Positions 44,155 through 52,779 of a DNA stretch of 64,000 nt are shown here, piece after piece (position 1 is the stretch's first letter; each line of letters starts with the position of its first letter). Under the pieces are notes generated by a model. The model was not told the DNA's origin. It searched no databases and was given only the letters and a program-made list of their open reading frames with translations. Made by a program: the position numbers and the translations under genes. Location of the stretch: assembly GCA_910577315.1 (NCBI GenBank), contig CAJTME010000008.1, forward strand, positions 77,074 to 141,073, written 5' to 3'. The DNA comes from an uncultured Muribaculaceae bacterium (lineage in GTDB: Bacteria > Bacteroidota > Bacteroidia > Bacteroidales > Muribaculaceae).

Positions 44155-46215
44155 ATGAAAAAACTTCTACTCAGTATGTGTGCGGCCGCCCTGGCGGCCT
44201 CGGCCGTTGTGGCCCAAACCCCGCGCACTCCTGTTCCGCAGGTTCGCATGAACGAGGGATTCTCGTTCCTCCCGCTCGATGAGGCTGTTGCTCCGCAGAA
44301 GGCTCCCGCCCTTGCCGGCGAGGCCACCGATGCTGCCGCCGACGGGCAGTCGCTCGACTTCACCCTCGCTTTCGGGGTTTACGGCGCACTGTATTTCGTC
44401 GGTCAGAACGGCGGACCCCTTCCCGCCGGCACGACCTACTACCAGGCTTTTGCGCTTTCTGAAGCCAACCGCAAACTCTATGCCGGCAAGACGATTACGT
44501 CCATCAACATCGTCTCGCCCATGAACTCGCGCCTCTCCTCCACCTCGAAATATGTCAACGACATCACCGACGTAACCGTGTTCCTCACTCACGGCCTCGA
44601 CAAGGAATTCTTCTATACCCAGAAAGGCAAGCTCGGCACCGACGGCTACACCCAGTATAAGATCGAGCTGGACACTCCTTATGTAATCGAGGAGGACAAG
44701 CCTCTCTATATCGGCTACTATGCACAGACCGTGTCGCAGTATGACTACTATCTGGTGGTCGACGGCGTTGCCCGCGAGTCGCTTGACGGCGGCTACTGCG
44801 ATGCCGTAACCGGCAGTGCCGCTCCGAAGTGGAACAATATCGCCCAGGACTACGGCAACCTCTGCATCGGCGCCACAATCGTGGGCGATAACCTTCCCGA
44901 AAACGGCGTGAGCATGTTCGGCATCGAACTCCCCACGTACACCGCTCCCGGCGAACCCTTCTCGTTCGACATCGGCTTTATCGGCGCTGCCGCCAACGAG
45001 GCCAAGTCGGTTGAGATTGAGTACACCATCGGCAACCAAACTCCCGAGACTCTTAAGATACCTTTCCAGGAACAGTATTATCTCGGCTTCAACGAGCCCG
45101 CCACCTACACCATCAGCAAGGTCGTATGCAACGAGGTTGGCGCGGAAGTTCCCTTCTCGGTCAAGATAACCAAGGTGAACGACGTGCCCAACGTGTCGGA
45201 AGACAACCAGGCATCGGGCACCTTCCAGTGCTTCGATCCCTCGCTGGGCTTCACACGCCGCTTTGTGGTTGAGGAAGGCACCGGCACATGGTGTGGCTAC
45301 TGCCCCCAGGGTTTTGTCATGATGCAATACCTCCGCGAGAACTATCCCACTGAATTTATCCGCATAGCAATCCACGCTTCAAGCTCTCGCCCGGACCAGA
45401 TGGAGGTTGCCACAACCTCGTCGGTAATCAACGCACTGTTTGAAGGCTTCCCGCAGGCGTGGGTGAACCGTTCATACAACACCATGCTCGGTTATCAAGG
45501 TGTGGACGTGAACCAGGGCCTCGCCGATTATTATGAGGCAAACAAGGACGTTCCCTCGATTGCCGATGTGGATCTTGCCCCCGAGTTCGCCACAAACGGC
45601 CGCTCCATCGAAATCCCCACCGCCGTCAAGGTTGCCATCGACGTGAACAACAACGACCGCTACCGCCTCGCATACTACATCACCGAGGACAACGTAGGCC
45701 CCTACAGCCAGGCCAACTACTATTCCGGCGGTCAGATGGGTGCCATGGGCGGCTGGGAAAACGAACCCAACCCCGTGCCCGACATGATGTTTGAGGACGT
45801 TGTACGCCGCCTCGTGGGCAACGCCACCGGCGTGTCGGGCAGCCTGCCCGAGGAGATGAAGGCCGGCGAGACCTATGAGTATAGCACATCTGCCTCAATT
45901 GCGAACGTAACCGGCGACACATTCTTCGTGACCGCAATGGTTATCGACAGCAACACTCTTGAAATCGTCAACGCCAAGCAGGTTGAGCTCCGCAAGCCGG
46001 GCGGCGTGACTGACGTGGACGGCAATGGCACTGCCCTTGACGTGCGCGGCACCGCCGGTGCCATCGTCTTCGGCGGCGAATACGCTTCGGCAGCCGTCTA
46101 CAACGTGGCCGGTCAGCTTGTGGCAACTGCCGCAGGCGAGGCTTCGGTTGCACTGCCCGCAGGCCTCTACATCGTCAAGGCCGACGGCGCAACCGCCAAG
46201 GTTGTCGTGAAGTAA
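44155..46215 (+). CDS. Omp28-family thioredoxin-like protein with T9SS tail
   Basis: 686 residues from MKKLLLSMCAAALAASAVVAQ; the upstream in-frame extension lies in the promoter. An N-terminal 350-residue beta-rich part precedes an Omp28/thioredoxin-like domain with EEGTGTWCGYCPQGFVMM (a WCGYC redox motif), and the tail VYNVAGQLVATAAG...LPAGLYIVKADGATAKVVVK is a clear sorting domain. Probably a surface redox or disulfide-exchange protein. A second Omp28 relative lies at 47.5 kb. Confidence 0.85.
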   Translation: MKKLLLSMCAAALAASAVVAQTPRTPVPQVRMNEGFSFLPLDEAVAPQKAPALAGEATDAAADGQSLDFTLAFGVYGALYFVGQNGGPLPAGTTYYQAFALSEANRKLYAGKTITSINIVSPMNSRLSSTSKYVNDITDVTVFLTHGLDKEFFYTQKGKLGTDGYTQYKIELDTPYVIEEDKPLYIGYYAQTVSQYDYYLVVDGVARESLDGGYCDAVTGSAAPKWNNIAQDYGNLCIGATIVGDNLPENGVSMFGIELPTYTAPGEPFSFDIGFIGAAANEAKSVEIEYTIGNQTPETLKIPFQEQYYLGFNEPATYTISKVVCNEVGAEVPFSVKITKVNDVPNVSEDNQASGTFQCFDPSLGFTRRFVVEEGTGTWCGYCPQGFVMMQYLRENYPTEFIRIAIHASSSRPDQMEVATTSSVINALFEGFPQAWVNRSYNTMLGYQGVDVNQGLADYYEANKDVPSIADVDLAPEFATNGRSIEIPTAVKVAIDVNNNDRYRLAYYITEDNVGPYSQANYYSGGQMGAMGGWENEPNPVPDMMFEDVVRRLVGNATGVSGSLPEEMKAGETYEYSTSASIANVTGDTFFVTAMVIDSNTLEIVNAKQVELRKPGGVTDVDGNGTALDVRGTAGAIVFGGEYASAAVYNVAGQLVATAAGEASVALPAGLYIVKADGATAKVVVK

Positions 46216-46236
46216 ACGGAATCCCCCATAGCATAG

Positions 46237-46272
46237 AACGCTCCGCACCCGATGGGCCGCGGAGCGTTTTTT
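46237..46272 (+). terminator. Terminator of the Omp28-like gene
   Basis: Stem AACGCTCCGC/GCGGAGCGTT, 12-nt loop, T run. Confidence 0.85.
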
Positions 46273-46300
46273 GTGCATGGGCGTCGCCTGGGTTGGTGGG

Positions 46301-46695
46301 GAGACAGGGTCGCCTGCGGCGACTACATACTTTTTTTGTTTTGCCATTCGGGTTGTTTTGGCGCCTACGGCGCGACATACCGTTGATTAACATAGGATTA
46401 TGCACGATGGGTCCCGGTAGGGGCGCAGCATGCTGCGCCCGCGCATGTGGCTTATCAACAATGTGTCGCGCCGCAGGCGCCGGGGCGCCCGGATGGCACA
46501 ACAAAAAAAGCATGTAGTCGCCGCAGGCGCATTGTTTTTATGGCGACGGGGCATGCGCGGGCGCAGCATGCTGCGCCCCTACTGGCTTATCTGGTGTAAT
46601 ATTGTGGTAATCAACGGTATGTCGCGCCGTAGGCGCCAAAACCACCCGCATGGCAAACCTTAAAAATATGTAGTCGCCGCAGGCGACCCTGTCTC
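46301..46695. repeat. 395-bp composite inverted-repeat element
   Basis: Arms of about 93 bp: the sequence from 46301 (GAGACAGGGTCGCCTGCGGC) reappears as reverse complement ending at 46695. Inside are two copies of the 20-bp palindrome GGGCGCAGCATGCTGCGCCC (46421-46440 and 46559-46578) and a third, inverted partial copy of the same unit (46441-46535). So it is three roughly 130-bp palindromic units: one plus, two minus. It fills most of the 560-nt gap between convergent genes. No protein is encoded. A related end sits at 15.5 kb. Confidence 0.8.
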
Positions 46696-46724
46696 CCGGA
46701 TGCGGGCTTATTGGCGTCGGGGCA

Positions 46725-46757
46725 TAAAAAACGGCCATCCTGGGTGGGGATGGCCGT
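46725..46757 (-). terminator. Terminator of the TlpA-DUF6029-Omp28 operon
   Basis: On the minus strand a stem ACGGCCATCC/GGATGGCCGT is followed by TTTTT. Confidence 0.8.
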
Positions 46758-46777
46758 GGAGTATGGGTTGCGGGGGA

Positions 46778-47461
46778 TTATTTCAGGACGATTTTGCCGG
46801 ATTTGCCGTTGAGCGTGTAGATGTAGATGCCGGCGGGGAGGTTGGCGGTCGAGAGGGTGCCGTTGCCGTTGATGTTGGCGCTGAGCACTTTCTTGCCGGT
46901 GATGCTGTAGAGGGCTGCGGCGGTGGGGGCACCGACGGTGTACTGTATGCCGCCGCTTACTGCGCGGAAAGCTGCGTCATCGGCAACGATGGTGGCTGTG
47001 CCGGAGCTGGGGTTTACGACGATGGTGAAGGTCTTGGTGGTGTTGGCCTTGTCGTCGGTGTAGCAGGCGGTGAAGGTGCTGGTGAAGGTGGGCACGGCTG
47101 CGCCGCCTTCTGTTTCGCCCATGATGTGGTACTTGAGGTCGAGTTTCTGTCCGGACTGGATGGTGGTGGTGCGGGTGATGTCGGTGCCGGTGTAGCATTG
47201 TCCCACGCATACCTCGACATCGAGGTTGCTGACCACGTTGATCTCGACCTGACCGATGAGGTCGGCGTGCAGGTAGACGCCCGGCTGGATGTTGTATTCA
47301 GCGTAGTCGCCGAAGTCGTCGACGTCGCCGTCCTGAAGTTCATATTCGACGGTGGCGCCGGGCTGGACGGCGGTGTTGCCTACATAGAACGTGAGCTCTT
47401 TTGCCGACATGGCGGTGGCGCTCAGCAGGGCTGCAGCAAGTGATAGGTAGAGTTTCTTCAT
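46778..47461 (-). CDS. Small T9SS-tailed surface protein
   Basis: 227 residues from MKKLYLSLAAALLS, signal peptide ending MSA. A beta-rich body of about 120 residues contains VEVCVGQCYTGTD with a C-x4-C pair, and the tail LYSITGKKVLSANINGNG...LPAGIYIYTLNGKSGKIVLK is a T9SS sorting domain. Last gene of a four-gene operon with TlpA and Omp28-like proteins, 22 nt after the previous stop. The cysteines may be substrates of those thiol proteins (inference). Confidence 0.75.
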   Translation of the reverse strand: MKKLYLSLAAALLSATAMSAKELTFYVGNTAVQPGATVEYELQDGDVDDFGDYAEYNIQPGVYLHADLIGQVEINVVSNLDVEVCVGQCYTGTDITRTTTIQSGQKLDLKYHIMGETEGGAAVPTFTSTFTACYTDDKANTTKTFTIVVNPSSGTATIVADDAAFRAVSGGIQYTVGAPTAAALYSITGKKVLSANINGNGTLSTANLPAGIYIYTLNGKSGKIVLK

Positions 47462-47483
47462 AGACTTATTGTTTTTGTGTTGA

Positions 47484-48323
47484 TTATTCATTGGGAGAGT
47501 CGGACGGCTCGCCGGGGGCGGTCACCTCGGCGATGGCTGCCTGGCATACGCCGGTGGCGTCGCTGACAAAGGCAACGACCGAGAGGTTTGAGGCGTCCCA
47601 GCGCTCGTAGTCGTCATAGCGCAGGGCGATGGAGTAGGAGGCCGATTTGTGGATGCCGTTCTGCAGGGCGACCGCTTCGCCGTCGACGGGGGTGACGGGG
47701 GCGCGGAATACGTGGTTGTGGACGTATTCGCGGTCGTATTTGCCGGTTTCGTCAATCTGGCGTGCTACGATGTCGTTTTCGAGAACCCACACGTTGAGGC
47801 GTCCGTCGATGTCGGCCTTTGGAGCGAGGGTGAGGTCGATTTTGATGTCATTGCCGTCGATGGCGGCGGCGAGGTCGATGTTGACACCGGCGGGGCGTTC
47901 GAGTTCCTCGTCGATGTATTCGGCCCATTCATAGCGGCCGAGGACGCCGCTGCGGCGGTCGATGACTCCCGAGGGCCATGCGTCGATGCCGTATGCGTCG
48001 TTGTAGACCTGGCCTTCGTCGGTGCCGAGGCACACCTGGTTGCGGTCGAAGCGGGTCTGGGATTTGTTGAACGCCATGCCGCCGGCGTGGATGCTGACGG
48101 CGACAATCGAGCCGGGATATTGCTGCTGGAGCTGGGCTATGATTTTATGGGCGTCGGGGCAGTTGTTGCATTTCTGGCCGGTGAAGTCCTCGAGGAGGAT
48201 GACGCGCTGGGCCTCGACGGCGTCGACGGGGACGTAGCGTTCGTCTTCGTTGATATTGTCGCAGGCGGCGAGGGCCATGAGGGCTGCCGCGGGGATGATG
48301 AGTCGTGAAATAAGCTGGTTCAT
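47484..48323 (-). CDS. Omp28-family lipoprotein with CNNC motif
   Basis: 279 residues from MNQLISRLIIPAA. Lipobox ALAAC (Cys20). A thioredoxin-like Omp28 domain begins ILLEDFTGQKCNNCPDAHKI with CxxC redox cysteines, then VSIHAGGMA and YGIDAWPSGVIDR (cis-Pro region WPSG). Anchored in the outer membrane or periplasm. Between DUF6029 and a T9SS protein in one operon, 22 nt from each. Confidence 0.85.
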   Translation of the reverse strand: MNQLISRLIIPAAALMALAACDNINEDERYVPVDAVEAQRVILLEDFTGQKCNNCPDAHKIIAQLQQQYPGSIVAVSIHAGGMAFNKSQTRFDRNQVCLGTDEGQVYNDAYGIDAWPSGVIDRRSGVLGRYEWAEYIDEELERPAGVNIDLAAAIDGNDIKIDLTLAPKADIDGRLNVWVLENDIVARQIDETGKYDREYVHNHVFRAPVTPVDGEAVALQNGIHKSASYSIALRYDDYERWDASNLSVVAFVSDATGVCQAAIAEVTAPGEPSDSPNE

Positions 48324-48345
48324 GGGTCTGGAGAGAGATGATTGG

Positions 48346-50013
48346 TTAGAAGTAATAAGAATATGCCACCTGGAAGCCGTGGTAGGCGGGTACCTTGCGG
48401 CATACGCCGCCCGAGCAGTTGTAGCCCTCGCGGGTGCGGCCATAGCTGAGCATGAGGCGGTTGGCGCGGTAGTTGCCGGTGACGCCGGCCATGTAGTAGT
48501 GGGTGCCGGTGTCGCCGCAGTTCCACATGTCGCTGACGCTGAACATCAGGTAGGGGAGGACGGTGAGCTCGACCAGGCCGTAGGCCCAGTCTTTCTGGTC
48601 CTGGCGGGTGGTGAGGTACTGGAGTTCGGCGCGCAGGGTGAGGCGCTTGTTGAACTTGTACTTGCCCTCGAGCACGAAGATGTTGCTTTTTACGTCGCCT
48701 CCGTGGCCTTCGACGGCGGTCTGGTTGTAGAGCTGGTTCATGTATAGGAACGACATCTGCAGCGAGGGGGTGAGCTTCTTCTCAATCTGGATGTTGAAGT
48801 CGTGGTAGTAGTTGTCGCCGAGGCCGAAGAACGAGGTCGAGGTGCCGTCGGTACCCCAAATCGTGCCGTTGGGGCCGAGCTGGGCGGGAGCGCGGTGGTC
48901 AAGGCCGCGGATATAGCTGGCATTGACGTTTATTTTGGTGCCGTAGCGTCCGCCCAGAGGGGTCTTGCGCTTGAAGGTGTAGGCAAACGAGCCCTGGAAG
49001 GCCCATTCGCCGTCGGCAGCCTGGGTGGCGAAGGGGTAGAGCGATGCCAGGGCGTAGGTGTGCTGGTAGGCGAAGGCGGGCATGTTGTTGATCATGGCCG
49101 ACGAGCCGTCCATCTCGCGCTGGGAGCGGAACGCCATGTTCTCGCTGCGCTTGACCTGGACGAGGGCACTGAGGCCGGTCTTGGAGTATGAGCCCGAGAG
49201 CATGTAGGCGGTGCCGTTGGCATAGGTGTAGTCGTTGTCGAAGCTGGGATCCTGACCTTTCCAGGCAAATTCGCCCAGCAGCGAGAAGCGGCCTTTGTTG
49301 AAGCGGGAGCGGACGTCGAGGGCGTTGACGAACTTGGGCAGGCGTATGCCGAAGTCGGTACCCGATATTTTCTTGATTTTCTCGTCCTCGTGCTTGAGCA
49401 CGTACGAGCCGCCGATCATCCATGCGGCCCCGTGGTCGCGGAGGGACTTGAAGTAGTCTTCCATGTAGAACTCGACGTCGGCGCCGTAGATCTGCGAGTG
49501 CTTGAACCAGTCCCAGTAGCGTCGCTGTACGCCGCCCAGGACGGTGAGGCGCATGCCGTTGACCGAGTTGACCTTGAGGCGTCCGCCGCGGATGGAGTTG
49601 TCGATGCCGAGGTTGCGTTCCTCGTAGGTGCGGAGGATGAAGCCGCTGCCGAACTGCTCGTAGAAGTCGCCGGCGGTGAGCTCGAGGCCCTTGTACTTGC
49701 CCTTGACGTATATGTTGGGGACGCCCCATCCGGCGAAGTCTTTCTCGTAGCCGGGCAGGGGCCACTTCATGAACTCGAAGCGGAAACCAGCGTCGACATA
49801 TTTGCTGACGAGGCCGAAGTCGGCGTAGGTGTTGAACAGTATTTTTTTGTCGACGGGGTCGGCGTTGATGGCGGGGTCGTTCTCGGGGAAAAGGAACGAG
49901 GTCTGGACGCTGCCGTGGATGGCGACGTCGTCCTTTATGTTTATGCCGTGAGCGGCGAGTGCCATCACGGCGGCTGCGGCAGCGCAGGTCAGGCGTGTGG
50001 TGATTTGGCCCAT
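48346..50013 (-). CDS. DUF6029 outer-membrane protein
   Basis: 555 residues, signal peptide ending AAHG, then many amphipathic strands with aromatic ends (FRFEFMKWPLPGYEKDF, LTAGDFYEQFGSGFILRTYEERNLGIDN, ending YHGFQVAYSYYF with a C-terminal Phe), the mark of a beta-barrel. It matches the DUF6029 family of Bacteroidetes; the function is unknown. Starts one base after the TlpA gene stop, so co-translated with it. Confidence 0.8.
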   Translation of the reverse strand: MGQITTRLTCAAAAAVMALAAHGINIKDDVAIHGSVQTSFLFPENDPAINADPVDKKILFNTYADFGLVSKYVDAGFRFEFMKWPLPGYEKDFAGWGVPNIYVKGKYKGLELTAGDFYEQFGSGFILRTYEERNLGIDNSIRGGRLKVNSVNGMRLTVLGGVQRRYWDWFKHSQIYGADVEFYMEDYFKSLRDHGAAWMIGGSYVLKHEDEKIKKISGTDFGIRLPKFVNALDVRSRFNKGRFSLLGEFAWKGQDPSFDNDYTYANGTAYMLSGSYSKTGLSALVQVKRSENMAFRSQREMDGSSAMINNMPAFAYQHTYALASLYPFATQAADGEWAFQGSFAYTFKRKTPLGGRYGTKINVNASYIRGLDHRAPAQLGPNGTIWGTDGTSTSFFGLGDNYYHDFNIQIEKKLTPSLQMSFLYMNQLYNQTAVEGHGGDVKSNIFVLEGKYKFNKRLTLRAELQYLTTRQDQKDWAYGLVELTVLPYLMFSVSDMWNCGDTGTHYYMAGVTGNYRANRLMLSYGRTREGYNCSGGVCRKVPAYHGFQVAYSYYF

Positions 50014-50014
50014 T

Positions 50015-50506
50015 TTATTCGGTCAGTTCGCGGATTTTTTCGATGATGTGGGTTTCGGAGCCGTCGGTGTATCCCGAGCGGTTGTCGACGATGTTGCCCT
50101 TGCCGTCGATGATGAATACGTGGGGCACCATCTGCACGCCCATCGAGCGCATCAGGTCGCTGTTTGAATCGAGCAGAACCTCGTATTCCCAGCCCTGGGC
50201 GTCGACCAGGGGGCGCACCTTGCTGGCGTTCTGGGCTTCGTCGACCGAGATGGCGATGAGTTTCATGCCGGTTTCGTCCTGCCAGTCGGGGTAGACCTCG
50301 GCGATGGCCTTGAGCTCGCGGAGGCAGGGCTTGCACCAGGTGGCGAAGAAGCTGACCACAAACGGTTTGCCGTCGTTTGACAGGGTCGAGGCATCGACGG
50401 GCTTGCCGTCGAGGTTCTTGAGCTGTACCGAGGGGAACTGGGCCGAGGCTGCGAACGCCACGGCCATCATGAAGGCCGCTGCGAGGGGACGAAGAAGTTG
50501 TTTCAT
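50015..50506 (-). CDS. TlpA-family thiol:disulfide oxidoreductase
   Basis: 163 residues. Signal peptide MKQLLRPLAAAFMMAVAFAASA, thioredoxin fold with FFATWCKPCLRELKAI (CKPC) and the cis-proline region MVPHVFIID. Periplasmic reductant or disulfide exchanger. First gene of an operon with DUF6029, an Omp28 lipoprotein and a T9SS protein. Confidence 0.92.
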   Translation of the reverse strand: MKQLLRPLAAAFMMAVAFAASAQFPSVQLKNLDGKPVDASTLSNDGKPFVVSFFATWCKPCLRELKAIAEVYPDWQDETGMKLIAISVDEAQNASKVRPLVDAQGWEYEVLLDSNSDLMRSMGVQMVPHVFIIDGKGNIVDNRSGYTDGSETHIIEKIRELTE

Positions 50507-50641
50507 GACTGTAGGATGGTTTATATCACATTACAAAAGACAAAAGTACAAAAGAAATCGCCAATTTCAAAGAATTATTCGGGGAATTTATCTTTTATTA
50601 GTAAAAAAGCTTGGAGAACTGGGAGTTCTCGGTGGCTTTTT
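50507..50641. other. TlpA operon upstream region
   Basis: AT-rich region containing the probable promoter of the TlpA operon on the minus strand and a degenerate GGAGTTCTC unit (50622-50630). No gene: the plus-strand frame here reads only the repeat. Confidence 0.35.
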
Positions 50642-50731
50642 GGAGAACTCGGAGAACTCGGAGAACTCGGAGTTCTCGGAGGGGTCGGAGTACTCGGAGT
50701 ACTCGGAGGGCTCGGAGGGCTCGGAGTTCTC
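50642..50731. repeat. Array of ten 9-bp GGAGnnCTC repeats
   Basis: Ten tandem 9-mers of form GGAGnnCTC, with nn = AA, AA, AA, TT, GG (one unit ends GTC), TA, TA, GG, GG, TT. Because GAGAACTC and GAGTTCTC are complementary and GAGTACTC is self-complementary, the array can fold. A related array is at 52780. Confidence 0.9.
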
Positions 50732-50752
50732 GGGGGCGGCTGGGCGGATAAT

Positions 50753-50783
50753 AAAAAAAGGCCGCGCGGGGCGGCCTTTTTTT
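50753..50783. terminator. Terminator of the truncated T9SS gene
   Basis: A run, stem GGCCGC/GCGGCC, T run: works in both directions. Confidence 0.85.
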
Positions 50784-50799
50784 GGTGGTGGGTTGATTA

Positions 50800-51651
50800 T
50801 CAAAGGGCTATCTTGAAGCTGCGGCCGTCGACGTTGAGGATGTAGACGCCGTTGGCGAGGCTGTCGAGGTTCATGATGGCTGAGGTGGCGGTGGCCACGG
50901 CAGCGCCCTGGATGTTGTAGAGGGTAGCGGCCTTGAAGTCGCCGAAGATGGTGAGGGTGCGGCCGTTGAGGGCGATGGTTGCCTGGGCGGCGTCGGTGGC
51001 GATGTCGTTGACACCGTTGTACACGCCCTTCTCGGCGATGTAGATGGCGTTGATCTGGAGGAAGCCCGAGCGGAGCAGCGGGGTCACCAGGTTGATGCCG
51101 ACACAGCGGGTTGCGTCTTCGTCCTGGACGGGGAGGGCTACCGAGTTGAGTTTGAAAGCCATGGTGCCGGTTGCATCGTCGATCTCGTTGACGGTGGCCT
51201 TGATGGTGCCGAGCTTTTCGGTCATGGCCTCGCGGGTGTTCATTTTGCCGAAGTAGATGTCCATGGGTTCCTCGGCATAGTTGCTATTGGCGTCAACCGA
51301 GTAGCAGCGCGAGCTTACGGTAACTTCGTATTCAACGCCGGCCTCGAGGGCGACGGGGGGCGAGATGAGCCATTCGTCGGCGTCCTCGGTGTTGCCGAGG
51401 GTGGGCGACACGATGTATTCGGCGCAGACTTCATAGTCGCCGAAGACTGAGTGGCCGAGGTTGGTGTAGAACATCCAGGTGTAGGTGTCGTTGTTGCCGT
51501 CGAGGATGGTCCAGCGGTTGCGCATCTCGGCTTCGTTCTCGAAGGTCTGTTCGAGGGGCAGTTCGAGGGCGGGACCGAGGATGTAGGCCTGTGATACGGC
51601 ATCCGAGCCACCTTCCGAGTTGGAGGCGGTTATGGTGTAGGTATAGGCCAC
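50800..51651 (-). pseudogene. 5'-truncated T9SS Fn3/anchor-J protein
   Basis: The open frame (283 codons) begins in the middle of an Fn3 strand (VAYTYTITASNSEGGSDAVS, GTG as first codon) and has no signal peptide. It continues through a choice-of-anchor-J domain (LPLEQTFENEAEMRNRWTILDG) to a T9SS tail (LYNIQGAAVATATS, ANGVYILNVDGRSFKIAL). The same frame upstream meets the TGA of the repressor gene after 18 codons, with no ATG. The 5' half has been lost exactly where the phage-derived element begins. Confidence 0.75.
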
Positions 51652-51702
51652 CGGCGGCGGTGGCTTTTGTCGTATGTGGTGGGAAGGGCTGGGGCGTGGC
51701 TG

Positions 51703-52350
51703 TCAGAAAGCCTTCATGGCGCCCATCACGCGGTAGACGATGACGATTTTGCTGATGGGGATTTCCTGCTCGTCATAGTCCTTGTTGGTGGGGATGAGGC
51801 GGTAGTATCCGTCGCGGTGGCTGCGGCCCAGGCGCTTGATGGTGCGCAGGCCGTTGGAGGTAACGAAGCCGTAGACGTCGCCGAATGGCAGGAACGAGAA
51901 GTCCTCGACGCGCTGTAGGGCGATTATGTCGCCGTTGCTTATCTCGGGCTCCATCGAGTGCCCCGAGGCGTTGCACCACAGGGTGGCCTTTTCGTAGCCG
52001 GGCATGTGGATGAGGAAATCGGGGCTCTCGCTCGAGGGCTGGGCGATTTCGTCGAAGCCCAGCAGGAAGTCCTCGTCATAGTAGGGGACGCCGTCGGTGA
52101 AACTGATTTCGGGCGAGGTGTCCTCGCGCAGCATGGAGCCTTCGCCGCTCAGGAGCCAGTCAACGTTGAGGTCGAGGGGGCTGTTTGAAATGCGGTCGAA
52201 GGTGGTGCGGCGGGTGTTTTCGCCGATTTTGGCGCAGGTGCCGTTCCCAAGTCCGGTGGCCCGCTCGAAATCCTTGAACGACAGGCCTTTGTGGTCCAGG
52301 TACTCGGCGAGACGTCCCTGGATGGAATTTGGATGGTTGCTGGTTGCCAT
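51703..52350 (-). CDS. Phage repressor with S24 (LexA-like) protease domain
   Basis: 215 residues from MATSNHPNSIQGRLAEYLDHKG; an in-frame start 17 codons upstream lies in the operator region. The N-terminal HTH (LSFKDFERATGLGNGTCAKIG) is Cro/CI-like. The S24 domain has Ser132 in NASGHSMEPEISNGD and Lys172 in GLRTIKRLGRS, the Ser/Lys dyad. Likely represses the rightward early promoter and is inactivated by RecA-stimulated self-cleavage after DNA damage. The cleavage dipeptide cannot be assigned confidently. Confidence 0.88.
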   Translation of the reverse strand: MATSNHPNSIQGRLAEYLDHKGLSFKDFERATGLGNGTCAKIGENTRRTTFDRISNSPLDLNVDWLLSGEGSMLREDTSPEISFTDGVPYYDEDFLLGFDEIAQPSSESPDFLIHMPGYEKATLWCNASGHSMEPEISNGDIIALQRVEDFSFLPFGDVYGFVTSNGLRTIKRLGRSHRDGYYRLIPTNKDYDEQEIPISKIVIVYRVMGAMKAF

Positions 52351-52382
52351 GTTTGTTAAAAAATGATAAAATCTTAGACTTG

Positions 52383-52425
52383 TTAGAAAATCTATTGACA
52401 ATATTAGAAAATCTATTTATCTTTG
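52383..52425 (+). promoter_or_regulatory. Early promoter with two direct-repeat operators
   Basis: TTAGAAAATCTATT occurs twice (52383-52396 and 52404-52417), 21 bp apart, i.e. two helical turns. Between and after them lie -33 TTG (52395-52397) and -7 TATCTTTG (52418-52425), gap 20. A repressor bound to both repeats would block this promoter. The sites lie 33 nt upstream of the repressor gene, so autoregulation is likely too. Confidence 0.75.
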
Positions 52426-52522
52426 CATTGCAACAGCAACTGACAAGCTGATATAAGGACATGCAAATGTACGGCAAATTTTATTTTCCACCAAACAATT
52501 TAACCGACAAAACAACAGCGTT

Positions 52523-52762
52523 ATGACAGAAGAACAGATTGACCGGATTGCCGCCATCCTGGCGGAAAACATCCTTTCGTGCACCAAAGAGGTGCTGACC
52601 AGCGAAGAAGCGGCCCGATACATGGGCGTGAAGGTGAGCTACCTGTATAAGCTCACGATGCGGGGCGAGATACCTCATTACAAGCCCGGCGGGAAGAAAT
52701 GCTATTTCAGGCGCTCGGAGCTGGAGCGCTGGCTCACCGCCAACGGCTGCGCCGGGGCGTGA
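52523..52762 (+). CDS. Excisionase-like HTH (HTH_17) protein
   Basis: 79 residues. The C-terminal 45 residues, LTSEEAARYMGVKVSYLYKL...GEIPHYKPGGKKCYFRRSELERWL, are the standard MerR-like/excisionase HTH_17 fold. First gene right of the early promoter. Such proteins act as recombination directionality factors or small regulators; with no integrase nearby the role stays open. Confidence 0.8.
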   Translation: MTEEQIDRIAAILAENILSCTKEVLTSEEAARYMGVKVSYLYKLTMRGEIPHYKPGGKKCYFRRSELERWLTANGCAGA

Positions 52763-52779
52763 AGCGCCCGGCAGGCGGA

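Noticed and set aside
46293..46663. Small ORFs in the 46.3-46.7 kb gap
   Set aside because: They only translate the palindromic repeat element.
50642..50731. CRISPR array
   Set aside because: Unit length is 9 bp with no spacers and no cas genes nearby.
50304..50816. Plus-strand ORF with Ser-Glu-X repeats (SEFSEGSEYSE)
   Set aside because: It is the GGAGnnCTC array read in frame, antisense to the start of the TlpA gene and without signal, homology or promoter.
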